From Diphasiastrum complanatum (taxonomy: Eukaryota; Streptophyta; Lycopodiopsida; Lycopodiales; Lycopodiaceae), in contig CM055093.1 of assembly GCA_029204225.1 (NCBI GenBank), positions 24,223,912 to 24,287,911 of the forward strand: a DNA stretch of 64,000 nt, given 5' to 3'. The notes under the pieces were generated by a model, which saw nothing but the letters and a program-made list of their open reading frames with translations, did no database searches and had not been told where the DNA came from. The position numbers and the translations under genes are program-made. Positions 1-10,045 of this stretch are shown here, piece after piece (the stretch's first letter is position 1; every line of letters begins with the position of its first letter).

Positions 1-2378
1 GGTCACTGGGAGCGTGAATGTTTCAAGAAACAGAAGGAGATGGAACAAAGAAAAGACAAATGGCAAGCGAGAAATTATGCTGATCAACATCAATTTGATG
101 ACTATTATTATGAAGACAATTATACTGATCAACATCAATACGATGATGATCAATATGAAGATGATACATGTGAGAGTTCAAAATTATTCATTACAGCATT
201 AATGACAAGTGATGAAGCCAAGGATACCTGGTACATTGATAGTGGTGCATCCAAGCACATGACTTCAAGGAAAGAGTGGTTTTCAGAACTCAAGAAAACT
301 GACAATGGTGATGAAGTTGGACAAGTTGATGGCAAATTGTTATCTGTTAAAGGAGTTGGAGTGGTACCAGTGAAGTTAGCCAACGAGAAGATAAAGCATA
401 TAAGCAATGTGCAATATGTACCTGGCTTAGCTAACAATCTACTATCTGTTGGGACAATGGCTGATCAAGAACTCAAGGTTAAGTTTGACAGTGACAAATG
501 TCTTGTCAAAGACATCAAGAATCACTACAAAGTGATTGCTACAGGAGCTAGAGTCAACGAGAATCGACTCTACAAATTGAATGCGAGATCTTTTACTCAA
601 GCTATGGTAAGCACTGTTGATAGTCGAATGATCTTTGGCTTCAAAGGTTTGGTCATATCAGTGCTCAAAGCTTGCAAATACTTGAAAGAGGTAATCTAGT
701 TGTTGGATTGCCTGATATCTCTTTTGAAGAAAAAATTTGTGAGGGTTGCATTTTGGGAAAAGAACATAGAGAGAGATTTCCCAAAGATGGAGCAAGAAGA
801 GCCAATGGCATTCTTGATCTTGTTCATAGTGATTTGTGTGGACCAATACAAACTAGGTCCATTAGTGGTTGTTACTATTTCATCACATTCATTGATGACT
901 ATAGTAGACATATCTGGATTTATTTCATAAGAAAGAAATTCGATGCTTTTGCCAAGTTTAGAGAGTTCAAGGCTCTAGTTGAAAAACAAATAGGTTGTTA
1001 TATTAAGGCCCTCAGATTAGATGGTGGCGGTGAGTATTTTTCAACAGAGTTTATAAATTTTTCCAAGGATCAGAGGATCAAGAGACAAACCACGACACTC
1101 TATTCACCGCAACAGAACGAAGTTGCAGAATGGAAAAATAGATCCATTGTGGAAATGGCTAGGGCAATAATTAAGAGCAAGGGTTTGCCAAATACTTTTT
1201 GGGCAGAAGCATGCAACACAGCTACTCATATCTTGAATCGGTGTCCTACGAAGTCCGTGGAGGGTAAGGCACCTTACGAAGCTTTTACTGGAAAGAAACC
1301 TAATGTTTCTCATTTACGAATATTTGGTTGTGATACTTATGCTAGCGTACCTGATGAAAAACGAAAGAAGCTGGATGCGAAAGCTGTTAAGTGTATTTTC
1401 CTTGGATATGATGAAAGAGCCAAGGTATACAGGATATATGACACAGATGCACGAAAGATCGTGATTTCCAGAGATGCTACTTTTGATGAGATGGGTCAAA
1501 ATGACCAAATAAAATTGACAATTGATCCCTTCGATGATAAAGCTAAAGTGCAAGTGAGGAAAGAAGTTGGTGTCGATATGGAAGAGCCAATGGAAAAAGA
1601 CAGGGTCAATAATGAGATTCCTAGGAGAGTGTTTAAGTGGTACTTGTCAGTAACAAGTGATGCTAATAAGGGAGATACTCCCGAATCAAGTGAGCAGGGA
1701 GAGCTTAGAAGATCAAGTAGAAATCGAAAACCTCCTGCAAGATTAGAGATGAATCTACCCCTAATGGGTTCTGTGCTCAAGGCTCAAGAACCAAAAACTT
1801 TTGATAAAGCAAAGGAGCACAAGGAGTGGCGTGAAGCTATGGAAACTGAAATGGAAGGTATATCAAAAAATAGGACGTGGAACTTGGTTGAGCTACCTGA
1901 TGGTAAGATGACTATCACTTGTAAATGGATATACAAGATTAAATATGGAGCTGATGGGCAACTCAACAAGTATAAAACATGGTTGGTTGCGAGAGGATTT
2001 GAGCAACATGAAGGTATTGATTTTGAAGAAACCTTCACACCCGTAGCTAAGATGGTAACTATACGTTCTATCATTGCTATTTCTGCTTTCTATGGTTGGA
2101 AGATCCAACAAATGGACGTTAAATTTGCTTTTCTTAATGGAGTGCTAGATGAAGAGGTTTACTTAGTACAATCTCAAGGATTTGTTGAGCCCGGGAGAGA
2201 GCATCTCGTTTGTAAGCTCAACAAAGCCATTTATGGATTGAAGCAAGCACCACGGGCGTGGTACTCTTGCATTGATGAACACTTCAAGCGAAGGGAAATG
2301 ATAAAGAGTGATGTTGATCCTAATCTTTACATTCTAAGATGCTTTATAAGTTCAACATGCAAGATTGTAAGCCTTTGA
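1..2378 (+). pseudogene. copia gag(end)-protease-integrase-RT(N-terminal half), frameshifted
   Basis: Frame 1 runs from base 1 to about 630. It carries a zinc-knuckle end and aspartic protease motif WYIDSGASKHM near 230-262. A one-base shift near 618-640 moves the coding frame, which then reads LWLQRFGHIS and continues to 2378. The integrase has the first Asp in HSDLCGP and the second in RLDGGGEYF. The third motif is altered (PQQNEVAEWKNR; family norm is NGVAERKNR), although the catalytic Glu remains. RT begins at WNLVELPDGK and keeps the QQMDV and YGLKQAPRAWY blocks. Coding then jumps from NLYIL directly to YKFNMQDCKPLSTPM, so the segment that should hold the YVDD box is gone. The protein cannot be a working polymerase. 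Confidence 0.9.
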
Positions 2379-2379
2379 G

Positions 2380-3230
2380 TACACCTATGGATGTCAACAT
2401 GAAGCTTACTGCATATGATGAATCTGAGAGTTGGCGAGTTATAGGCAGTAGGTGAGCTATAGGGCGAGCTTTATACTGATGGTGAGGAATACACAAATGG
2501 AGAGCTATCAGAAGTTGGCGAGTTATAATCAAAAAGTGGATGCTTATTTGTATAGACAGCTAGTGGGTAGTTTGATTTATTTGACACACACACGACCTGA
2601 TATTTCTTATGTTGTTGGTGTTGTTAGTCAATTTATGCAAGATCCTAGTCAAGCACACTGGAAGTCTGCTAAACGTATTCTCAGATACATTCGAGGGACA
2701 TTGAATTTTGGTTTGAAGTATGATCAACCTAAAGCGCCAATGTTGGTAGGTTATACAGATGCCGATTGGGCAAGTAATATTGATGACAGAAGATCTACTA
2801 GTGGTCATACATTCAGTTATGGTACAGCTGCAATTTCATGGAGTAGCAAAAAGCAACTTATAGTAGACTTATCATTGATGAAAGCTGAATATCGAGCACT
2901 CAGCAATGCTACACAAGAAGCGGTATGGTTACGAAGATTGCTTGTGGATTTAGGTCAACCACAGGTGGATGCGACTACTATATCTTGTGATAATCAAAGT
3001 TGCATTCATCTTGTCAAAAATCCAGTTTTACATGCTTGAACCAAGCACATCGAGATACACTACCATTTTGTTCAAGAGAAAATTCTTGATGGAGCCATTG
3101 ATCTTGTTTTTTGTAAATCTGAAGATCAAATGGCAGATATTTTTACTAGTAAGTCATTAGGTAGATGTAAATTTGAGAGGTTTCGTACTCTATTAGGGAT
3201 AGAAAACTGTAATTTTATCATTGAGGGAGA
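2380..3230 (+). pseudogene. copia RT C-terminus and RNase H, broken
   Basis: The frame resumes with CKPLSTPMDVNMKL and then VDAYLYRQLVGSLIYLT. The RNase H domain shows the first catalytic Asp in YTDADWAS and SCDNQSCIHL further on, but the usual TEAEY box reads LMKAEYRAL. A TGA at 3037-3039 stands where relatives have Arg (HA-R-TKHIE), consistent with CGA to TGA. The C-terminal tail (YHFVQEKI, DQMADIFT) continues in frame after it to the purine tract at about 3222-3231. The 2429-2527 segment is foreign filler between two 15-bp copies. Confidence 0.88.
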
Positions 3231-3231
3231 G

Positions 3232-3485
3232 TGTTAGAAATCAATGATAAACTTCATTGTTACTGTTTACGATGCACATTAATGTTGACAGCTGTGACCA
3301 GCTGTCAATAGCCGTAGGCTAGTCTACTCGTAGGTTTTCTCTCTCTATCAGGGTTCAAGGTTTATTTGTACATTTTACATTCTGTATGATGTAGGGTGAT
3401 AGAGTGACAGTGCGTGTTCTTCTTCTGCCTTCTTGTGGTGATTGCTTATGGTGAATGCTTGATGTTGCATATCTAATTATTAACA
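3232..3485 (+). repeat. 3' LTR of E1 (about 254 bp)
   Basis: The LTR begins TGTTAG directly after the purine tract (ttgagggagag) and ends TTAACA, giving TG...CA termini with a 5-bp inverted repeat TGTTA/TAACA. The pyrimidine-rich stretch ttttctctctctatc lies in its middle. The partner 5' LTR is outside the window, so the right boundary rests on the terminal inverted repeat only. Confidence 0.65.
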
Positions 3486-4461
3486 GTCTATCTACGTTTA
3501 TATGTTCATTTGTGACTTCTTCTTTAAGATTTTGACATCAAATGGAACTTGGGTTCTTGGTCGATGTGTTTAGAGTTTGTGCATACCTGAACAATGACAT
3601 AACACTACTAGAACTCCATTTGTACATAGCTTATAAGTTTAGAAGGAGAAGTGTTGTTGTCAATCGAGAAAAAGATGCTCATGGATACAAAGGAGTGGTT
3701 GGCTTTTGTGTAGGAATATCTTGCTTTCATCATCATGCAACTCTTCACTTTCATCCGTGTTCTCTCGACCTGTTGAGTGTGCATATTCATTGTCATTTTG
3801 GGTTTTAAAATATGATTCAAACATGTCATGCATCATCTTCAGCTATAACGTCTTCCTCATCAGATGTCTGCAATAATCTACTAGCTTCTTCTGTTCTCTC
3901 AATTGTATCAAGACTTTTCTTTGCTTGGAATTCAATATGGATGGATCAAGACTCTCTAATGGCATTTGATGGTGTGCCCAAGCAAGCCGACCGAGAATGT
4001 GTCATTTAAATAAGTCAACAAGAAACCTAAATCTTATAATATTCAAAGAATTCAATAGATGTGTTAGCTTTTAAGGCACACCTCAATCTCTTCTTGACTT
4101 GATGTTTGCCCATCCAATCTAATTCCATACTTCCACAAGTGTTCAATGACAATGCATCTTTAGCACATTATTTGTCCATCGCTTCTAAGGTAGGTGCACC
4201 ACATTCGTTATTGATAATAGTTATCCTACAAAAGATTGCAATTAGGTTGTTTCTCACAAAAATTGATAATAGTTAACACATTATGATAAATTGACTTCAC
4301 ATAAACTTACCTTATTGACAATGATGGCCTCTTCACAAGATTCTTTGTTTGATGAGTTGCACAAACATTAATGAAAATAGTTATCAATAAAGAAAAATTA
4401 AGATATTAAGAAACAATTTTCCCAAGAATTTTTTGTGTTTTTTTTGTGCATTTAGTACGAA
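3486..4461. other. AT-rich intergenic DNA, no gene seen
   Basis: This stretch separates E1 from E2. It holds only short open frames (longest 88 codons at 3542-3808) without domain resemblance or splice structure. No RNA gene or repeat boundary was recognised. It ends with the CTAGA copy at 4462-4466 that was duplicated by E2 insertion. Confidence 0.6.
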
Positions 4462-4466
4462 CTAGA
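4462..4466 (+). repeat. Target site duplication CTAGA of E2 (left copy)
   Basis: CTAGA precedes the left LTR and recurs at 10041-10045 directly after the right LTR. Five bases is the normal duplication length for copia integration. Confidence 0.9.
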
Positions 4467-5113
4467 TGTGAAAATTGTCAACATTTCCTTGTCTAGTTTT
4501 AGGCCAAAATTGCTAAAAATGGCACATAGTTTAGGATCTGACTTTTCACACGTGTGAAACAGGTCTAGATATTTTTAGTAAGTGTATTTTTTCAGTATGA
4601 AGAAGTGTCAAACTTCAAGACCTTCGAAATGAGTCCATTTTCATGTATTTTGGACATATATGCCAATTTTACCTATATAGGGCATATTTTAGGTAAGGAG
4701 GGTCTAGAGAGAGGAGAGAGAGTCATCTCTCTCAGCTATATATAGCAGGTAGGCCGTGGAGAAACAGGTTGGAGCAGATCCATTGTATTCATTTGCTTAA
4801 TGAGAGATTTTTCTATTGGGTTCTCCTTCCATTGTTGGCATTGTGTAGTGATTGAGTTCAAGCTTTGTGTGTATGATCTTAGGTGCTTTCCAAAAGTGGT
4901 AGCCTGATGTATTATGGACTGTATAATGCTATTTTGGGCCGCACTTGATGTTTATGGAAGTTTCCATTTGTGATAAATGCTTTTTGATCAAGTTCTTTGC
5001 ATTCTAGGTAGCATAGAATGTGTTGCCAATTCCTAGCTTATGTAGTTTGGAGTGCAAGCATTCAAGCCAATGATCTTGGAGTTTAGATCCACTTAGGATC
5101 TGTATTTTTCACA
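4467..5113 (+). repeat. E2 5' LTR (647 bp)
   Basis: Starts TGTGAAAATT and ends TTTTTCACA, giving terminal inverted repeat TGTGAA/TTCACA. U3 contains a perfect 16-bp palindrome around CACGTG (4544-4559) and a TATA box (ctatatatag, about 4736-4745) following a GA/CT-rich segment. Relative to the right LTR it has C for T in the T-run near 4593, C for G near 4903, and lacks one GA unit near 4720. Confidence 0.93.
4736..4745 (+). promoter_or_regulatory. TATA box of E2 LTR
   Basis: TATATATA within ctcagctatatatagcagg, about 190 bases after the palindromic CACGTG element. It is identical in the right LTR. It probably sets the U3/R boundary about 30 bp downstream. Confidence 0.6.
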
Positions 5114-5125
5114 TGGTATCAGAGC
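5114..5125 (+). other. E2 primer binding site (initiator tRNA-Met)
   Basis: TGGTATCAGAGC abuts the 3' end of the left LTR with no spacer. It is the standard plant copia complement to the 3' end of initiator methionine tRNA and marks minus-strand priming. Confidence 0.9.
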
Positions 5126-6285
5126 TGGTTGGCTTCTATTTACAGTAAGTATTCCATTTTTGGTGATATTTGGATGTTTGATCAAGTTCTAGCATGATTT
5201 TGCATTGCTTTGTTGATCAAATCTTACTAACCTTTGTTTTGTGAGTTGAACTTGTGGATCAAAAGCATATTTCAGGTCTATTGAAGATCAGAGGCTGAAA
5301 AGAAACTATTTTGGATCAGATCATAACACCTAATCATTTGTGATTGTGAGGCTTGTGCATATTCAATACTAACAATGTTCTTTTCAATCCTATTGTTGAC
5401 AATCTCCATTCTTGGATGAACACTCTCCTTAAGTGGATGAAACTTCTCCTTAAGTGGATGACAAATGCTCTTTTGAGTGATTTGTAATTCTCCTAAAGGC
5501 TGAGCAAAGCTCCCATTTGGATGAAAGATCCCCTTTTTTGGGTGAACATATTGTAAGCTCCATTGTGAAGAGCATATTGTAAAGATTGTCATCAATTTTG
5601 GCATAAATTTTGGTGTACTTTGTTGAGCATGTAAGTAACTCTCCTTATGTAATTTGATTGGAGCATTTGCTGGAAGGTGTTAACCATTATGCAAGTGTGT
5701 TTTCAGGTTCTTAACAGGTTGAGGAACATTCTCATGTGAAGTGATCTTAGATCTACATCTAAACACCAAGATTTGACAAGATAGTGAAGCTAGTCTTGTG
5801 ATTCACTAAGTGTGCTCATTCATTCACCTCTAAATCTTGTATTTATCACTTGCTGGAGTTTATAAACTTTTAGAAGTGTGGTTTACATGTGGTTTTACAG
5901 GTTGAATCAATATCTTAGTGTGTTGATCATATGTTGATCAAGTTTGTTCATTACTAGGTAATCTTGGCATCCTAGTTTTGGGTATTTTCTAAGAATGCAA
6001 GTAACTCTTCACACCATAACTTGATTTGGTCACTTGCTGGAAAGTTTGAGAGCTTAAGCAAGAGTGTGTTCAGGTTGGTTTGATTTTGTAATCCATTCTT
6101 AGTGTGTGCAAAGTGTTGCATGTGTTTCAATCTTCCTTTCTATGCTTGGAAACCATCTAGGTTCAAGATAGAAGTGTTTTAGGGTCCTAAATCTTCATAG
6201 ATCTCTTTATCTATCATTTGTTGAGAGAAAAGTGAGTGCTAAGTGCTTTAGGACAGAACCTAAAAGTTGAAGAAACATTAGAATC
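5126..6285 (+). other. E2 untranslated leader with internal repeats
   Basis: A 1.16-kb leader runs between the PBS and the Gag start. It contains a 19-bp tandem copy (tccttaagtggatga at about 5429 and 5450). It also contains diverged longer repeats with the shared pattern GTAACTC...TTGCTGGA...GTGTGTTTTCAGGTT near 5630-5715 and 5998-6080, with a weaker copy near 5850-5910. Each ends in a CAGGTT motif resembling a 3' splice site. No long open frame on the plus strand. Packaging or dimerisation functions are plausible but unproven. Confidence 0.65.
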
Positions 6286-9200
6286 ATGGCTTCCAATGGT
6301 GGGATCATGCTAGAGTCTAGTGAAAGGTTGAGTTCATCAAACTACTCTACTTGGAAAGTGAGGATGGAGTCCTTACTTGAGTTGAATGAACTCATGGACA
6401 TAGTTGCAGAAATTGAAGAGAGACCTCTCACACTTCAAGAGCAACAAAGGTTTGATAAGAAGGCCAAAAGGGCTCTTCATATCATTAAAATGAATGTTAC
6501 AAATGAACTTCTCAAGGAAGTTGGAAAGTGTCAAAGTGCAAGTGAGGCATGGAATGCCTTAAAGAAGCTCTTTGAATCAAAGTCCACATCTAGGGTATTG
6601 ACCCTAAGGAGACAAATATTTTCTAGTAGGCAAAGAGAGGGTGAAAGTGCTCATGCATTTATCTTGAGAGTTAAGTCCCTAAGTGATGATTTAGCATGCA
6701 TTGATGAGAACATAAAAGATGGTGAAATAGTCCAAGTTATGTTGAATGGTTTGCTAAATGAACATGCTAACCTTGTGCAAAGTTTTGCCATTCAAAGAGT
6801 CTTGCCAAGTGTGGTTGACTTGCAAGAAATCTTATTGGCTGAAGAACATAGGTTGCAATCAAAGCTTGATGGTGCATCCTTGCAAGGTGGAGGTGAAGAG
6901 GCTTTCTTCACAAAAGGCAAATTCAAGGGCAAAGGTAAAGGCAAAGGGAAATGGTCCAAAGGTGGTAACTTTGATCATGATGATCACTCTTCCTCTTCCT
7001 CTTCTACTAAGAACAATAAGTCAAAGTTCAAGTGCTTTTATTGTGGGATAAAAGGACATTTTGCAAATGAATGCCATAAGAAACAAAATGCTAGATCTAG
7101 GTTGAGATCTAATGTACTTCTTGGAGATGATAATTGTTGTGCTAACTTGGCAAGCTTTGGTGAATCTATGGTCAATTTTTTGGATCCATTGGATCTTGAA
7201 GATGCACTAGTGTTACCTACTAGTCATATGGAGTCATGTGGAGCTAAATTAGCATCATGTTTGTACTCTTCTACTCATGGACTTCCAAGGCTTGTTGGTT
7301 CTTCAATGGTGCTAGATGGCAAGTGCAAAAATGGAAAAGGTAAGGAAGGAGCTAACTTCATCAATGGAGTTGATGAAGATTCTTCTTTGGAAGTGATTGT
7401 TGCTAATGACTTGTTTGTTCATATGGAAAAAGATGGAGATGCTAAGTGTCATTCTTTGCAAGAAGATGGTTGTTCTTCTAATTCTTTTCATATTGATGTA
7501 TGTAATCATGTGGGAAAAGATGATGGTGCTTTGAGCATGCTTGAAGGAAATGGTTCTTTTACATCTTTTTGTGATAAAGTCATTTGTGCAACAAGTGGTG
7601 TCACATTTCTTCATAAAAAGAGTAGATCAAAGGTTTCTATCATGAGACTTGGTGAGGGAGATCACAAGTCAAAAGGAAGAGAAGTATGTGAAGTGTTCAA
7701 AGTAGGATGTACTTTGAATGATGTTTTTATGAACGATAGTGAGGAAGAATCATTATCATATGACTCATTACCTAAATCATTGAGTAGAAGTTCATGTTTG
7801 ACAAGAGAGAGTACTTCAATCACTCTTATGTTGAAGGTACTAAGGATTCTTTTCTTGGCTTCTAATATTCAAGAGTCTTCTACTTCTTATGGTGCAACTA
7901 TCAAGAGGGAGGTTTCTAACTTTTGTGGTGCTAGCATTAAGAGGGAGTCTTGTGAAGGAAAGGGCAATGGAAGAGTGGTTCTTGGGAAGATCCAAAGCAT
8001 GGATCTAACATCTCTTCATCAACTCAAAGCATTCTATGATTGTGGTGGATTGTTCATTCATGGTCAAGATGGCAAAAGGTTGGTTGAAGAAGACTACATG
8101 GAGCAACTCAAGTGGCAACTTCTTCAAGGCAAGGGAGATATCATTGGTGAGCTTATTGAGGTTTGTTATGAACTCAAGAGGGCTGTTTTGATTAGGTTTG
8201 ATACTCATCTTCACCTACTCTACTTCATGTTAAATGGAAATGTTGGAATCTATCTTTTGGTTTATGATGGTGGCATTGTTTTCACTAACTATAGTGAAGG
8301 GTCAAATTTGAGCATTGATGAGATCTTGTGGGATCTTAATCATGTGTTTGAGAGGGAGTATCTTCAGAGTTTCAGATCTGAAGATGTTCACATATGCAAG
8401 ATCTTTGATGTCTTATTGGAAGATCAAGAGGTTGATCTTGGATTGCTTCATCAACACCAAGAGACAAGTGGCAATTCGAAGCTAGTGAAAAGCATCAAAG
8501 AAGAGACAAATGGTCAAGGCATTTTGGATCTGTTTTTACAGGTTCTTGAAGGTTCAAGTAAGGTCTTTGGAGCTGCAAGGAAGTGTCTTCTTACTCTACC
8601 TCACTTGCCTAATCTCATGTATGAACATTGTTATGTCAATGTGTTGAAATTGTCAAATTTCAATAAAACTAGTTCCATAGTTTTGCATCCTTTGGATCTT
8701 GGAGATGGAATAGTTATCATTGCTGGTTTGTATGATCAAGTACATGAATTCATTCAGATCTTGAAAGGTATTGAAGTGGTCAATATGTTTTCTTTTGAAC
8801 AAAGTTCAAGATCTAGTATTCTAGTGTTGGCAAATTGTCAACTTGTTGACATTGTAGGATCAAGCGTTGTGTGCAAATCTTGTGGAGGTACTTCAAGTAT
8901 TTCAAGTTCAGGTTTTGGTCATTCAAATGGAGTAGGGAACACATCTTTTTGGCATTCATTCACTCAAAGGCTTTCATGGATTGAAGATCTACAAAGGCAA
9001 GGTGGTGATGGAAGTTCATTCATGGAGATACATGTTGCATTCACTATATGTATAGTGAAATGTGGAGGAGGCATGCAAACACTTGTTGATCACTTTCATT
9101 TACAACTTGTTTGCTGCTATTTTACAGAGAAACCAGAGATGGATACATGGAGGAATTCATTAATTGAGATTCTATGTTCTTTTACATGTACCATTTTTAT

Positions 9201-9378
9201 GATTCTATGTAAAATTGATGTAAGAAATAGTGAAGCATCCTATATGGACACTATTATCTATATCAATTATGTTGTGTCCTATTTTGTACATATTAGGATC
9301 CTTGAGAAGAGATCTATTCTGATGATGGAGATCATTCTTAAGTTGGAACAAAGTAGTGTTGTAAAACTAGCAAGTTAA
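6286..9378 (+). CDS. Copia Gag fused to a ~740-residue unknown protein (1030 aa, uninterrupted)
   Basis: Residues 1-195 match the copia Gag fold (UBN2 type): SNYSTWKVRMESLLE, ASEAWNALKKLFESK and DEIVQ-like blocks. A Lys/Gly-rich linker at about 211-223 and a CCHC zinc knuckle at 250-263 (CFYCGIKGHFANEC) follow. From about residue 264 to 1030 there is no protease, integrase, RT or RNase H motif, yet the frame stays open for over 2.2 kb and stops only 13 bases before the 3' LTR. Residues about 711-797 and two blocks near 907-960 are homologous to the translated segment that replaces RT in E3 (shared LVKSIK, GAARK, FME.H, CC.F.E.). The last residues (VVKLAS) align with the RNase H tail SLLKLVEEGV of E3, so the end is in the ancestral pol frame. 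The start ATG is the first after the leader and is followed at once by Gag sequence. Function of the second part is unknown. Confidence 0.85.
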   Translation: MASNGGIMLESSERLSSSNYSTWKVRMESLLELNELMDIVAEIEERPLTLQEQQRFDKKAKRALHIIKMNVTNELLKEVGKCQSASEAWNALKKLFESKSTSRVLTLRRQIFSSRQREGESAHAFILRVKSLSDDLACIDENIKDGEIVQVMLNGLLNEHANLVQSFAIQRVLPSVVDLQEILLAEEHRLQSKLDGASLQGGGEEAFFTKGKFKGKGKGKGKWSKGGNFDHDDHSSSSSSTKNNKSKFKCFYCGIKGHFANECHKKQNARSRLRSNVLLGDDNCCANLASFGESMVNFLDPLDLEDALVLPTSHMESCGAKLASCLYSSTHGLPRLVGSSMVLDGKCKNGKGKEGANFINGVDEDSSLEVIVANDLFVHMEKDGDAKCHSLQEDGCSSNSFHIDVCNHVGKDDGALSMLEGNGSFTSFCDKVICATSGVTFLHKKSRSKVSIMRLGEGDHKSKGREVCEVFKVGCTLNDVFMNDSEEESLSYDSLPKSLSRSSCLTRESTSITLMLKVLRILFLASNIQESSTSYGATIKREVSNFCGASIKRESCEGKGNGRVVLGKIQSMDLTSLHQLKAFYDCGGLFIHGQDGKRLVEEDYMEQLKWQLLQGKGDIIGELIEVCYELKRAVLIRFDTHLHLLYFMLNGNVGIYLLVYDGGIVFTNYSEGSNLSIDEILWDLNHVFEREYLQSFRSEDVHICKIFDVLLEDQEVDLGLLHQHQETSGNSKLVKSIKEETNGQGILDLFLQVLEGSSKVFGAARKCLLTLPHLPNLMYEHCYVNVLKLSNFNKTSSIVLHPLDLGDGIVIIAGLYDQVHEFIQILKGIEVVNMFSFEQSSRSSILVLANCQLVDIVGSSVVCKSCGGTSSISSSGFGHSNGVGNTSFWHSFTQRLSWIEDLQRQGGDGSSFMEIHVAFTICIVKCGGGMQTLVDHFHLQLVCCYFTEKPEMDTWRNSLIEILCSFTCTIFMILCKIDVRNSEASYMDTIIYINYVVSYFVHIRILEKRSILMMEIILKLEQSSVVKLAS

Positions 9379-9391
9379 GTTGAAGAGGGAG

Positions 9392-10040
9392 TGTGAAAAT
9401 TGTCAACATTTCCTTGTCTAGTTTTAGGCCAAAATTGCTAAAAATGGCACATAGTTTAGGATCTGACTTTTCACACGTGTGAAACAGGTCTAGATATTTT
9501 TAGTAAGTGTATTTTTTTAGTATGAAGAAGTGTCAAACTTCAAGACCTTCGAAATGAGTCCATTTTCATGTATTTTGGACATATATGCCAATTTTACCTA
9601 TATAGGGCATATTTTAGGTAAGGAGGGTCTAGAGAGAGGAGAGAGAGAGTCATCTCTCTCAGCTATATATAGCAGGTAGGCCGTGGAGAAACAGGTTGGA
9701 GCAGATCCATTGTATTCATTTGCTTAATGAGAGATTTTTCTATTGGGTTCTCCTTCCATTGTTGGCATTGTGTAGTGATTGAGTTCAAGCTTTGTGTGTA
9801 TGATCTTAGGTGCTTTCCAAAAGTGGTAGGCTGATGTATTATGGACTGTATAATGCTATTTTGGGCCGCACTTGATGTTTATGGAAGTTTCCATTTGTGA
9901 TAAATGCTTTTTGATCAAGTTCTTTGCATTCTAGGTAGCATAGAATGTGTTGCCAATTCCTAGCTTATGTAGTTTGGAGTGCAAGCATTCAAGCCAATGA
10001 TCTTGGAGTTTAGATCCACTTAGGATCTGTATTTTTCACA
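9392..10040 (+). repeat. E2 3' LTR (649 bp)
   Basis: Begins TGTGAAAATT after the purine tract ttgaagagggag (9380-9391) and ends TTTTTCACA, followed by CTAGA. It carries the same palindrome (9469-9484) and TATA box as the left LTR. It differs from the left LTR at about three events in all. Confidence 0.93.
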
Positions 10041-10045
10041 CTAGA

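Larger units (their letters stand above)
1..3485 (+). mobile_element. Ty1/copia retrotransposon E1, 3' portion, decayed
   Basis: The window opens inside a copia element. The order is gag zinc knuckle remnant (GHWERECFKK at the first bases), protease (WYIDSGAS), GAG-pre-integrase, integrase, RT, RNase H, purine tract and 3' LTR. This protease-integrase-RT order defines Ty1/copia as opposed to Ty3/gypsy. The 5' LTR and most of gag lie outside the window. The element is dead: it has a frameshift near 630, loss of the RT catalytic core near 2337, a small duplication-flanked insertion at 2429-2527 and a stop at 3037. Confidence 0.93.
4467..10040 (+). mobile_element. Complete non-autonomous copia-lineage element E2 (Gag-only, TR-GAG-like)
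   Basis: This 5574-bp element has two almost identical LTRs (4467-5113 and 9392-10040) and is flanked by the 5-bp target duplication CTAGA (4462-4466 and 10041-10045). A primer binding site complementary to initiator tRNA-Met follows the left LTR, and a purine tract precedes the right one. By eye the LTRs differ by two substitutions and one 2-bp indel, so insertion is recent. The interior encodes a copia Gag with zinc knuckle but no protease, integrase, RT or RNase H. Movement would therefore need enzymes from a relative. E3 in this window is a decayed member of the related lineage. Gag-only elements of this style are known in plants as TR-GAG; the long extra protein segment is not part of that usual description. 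Confidence 0.92.
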
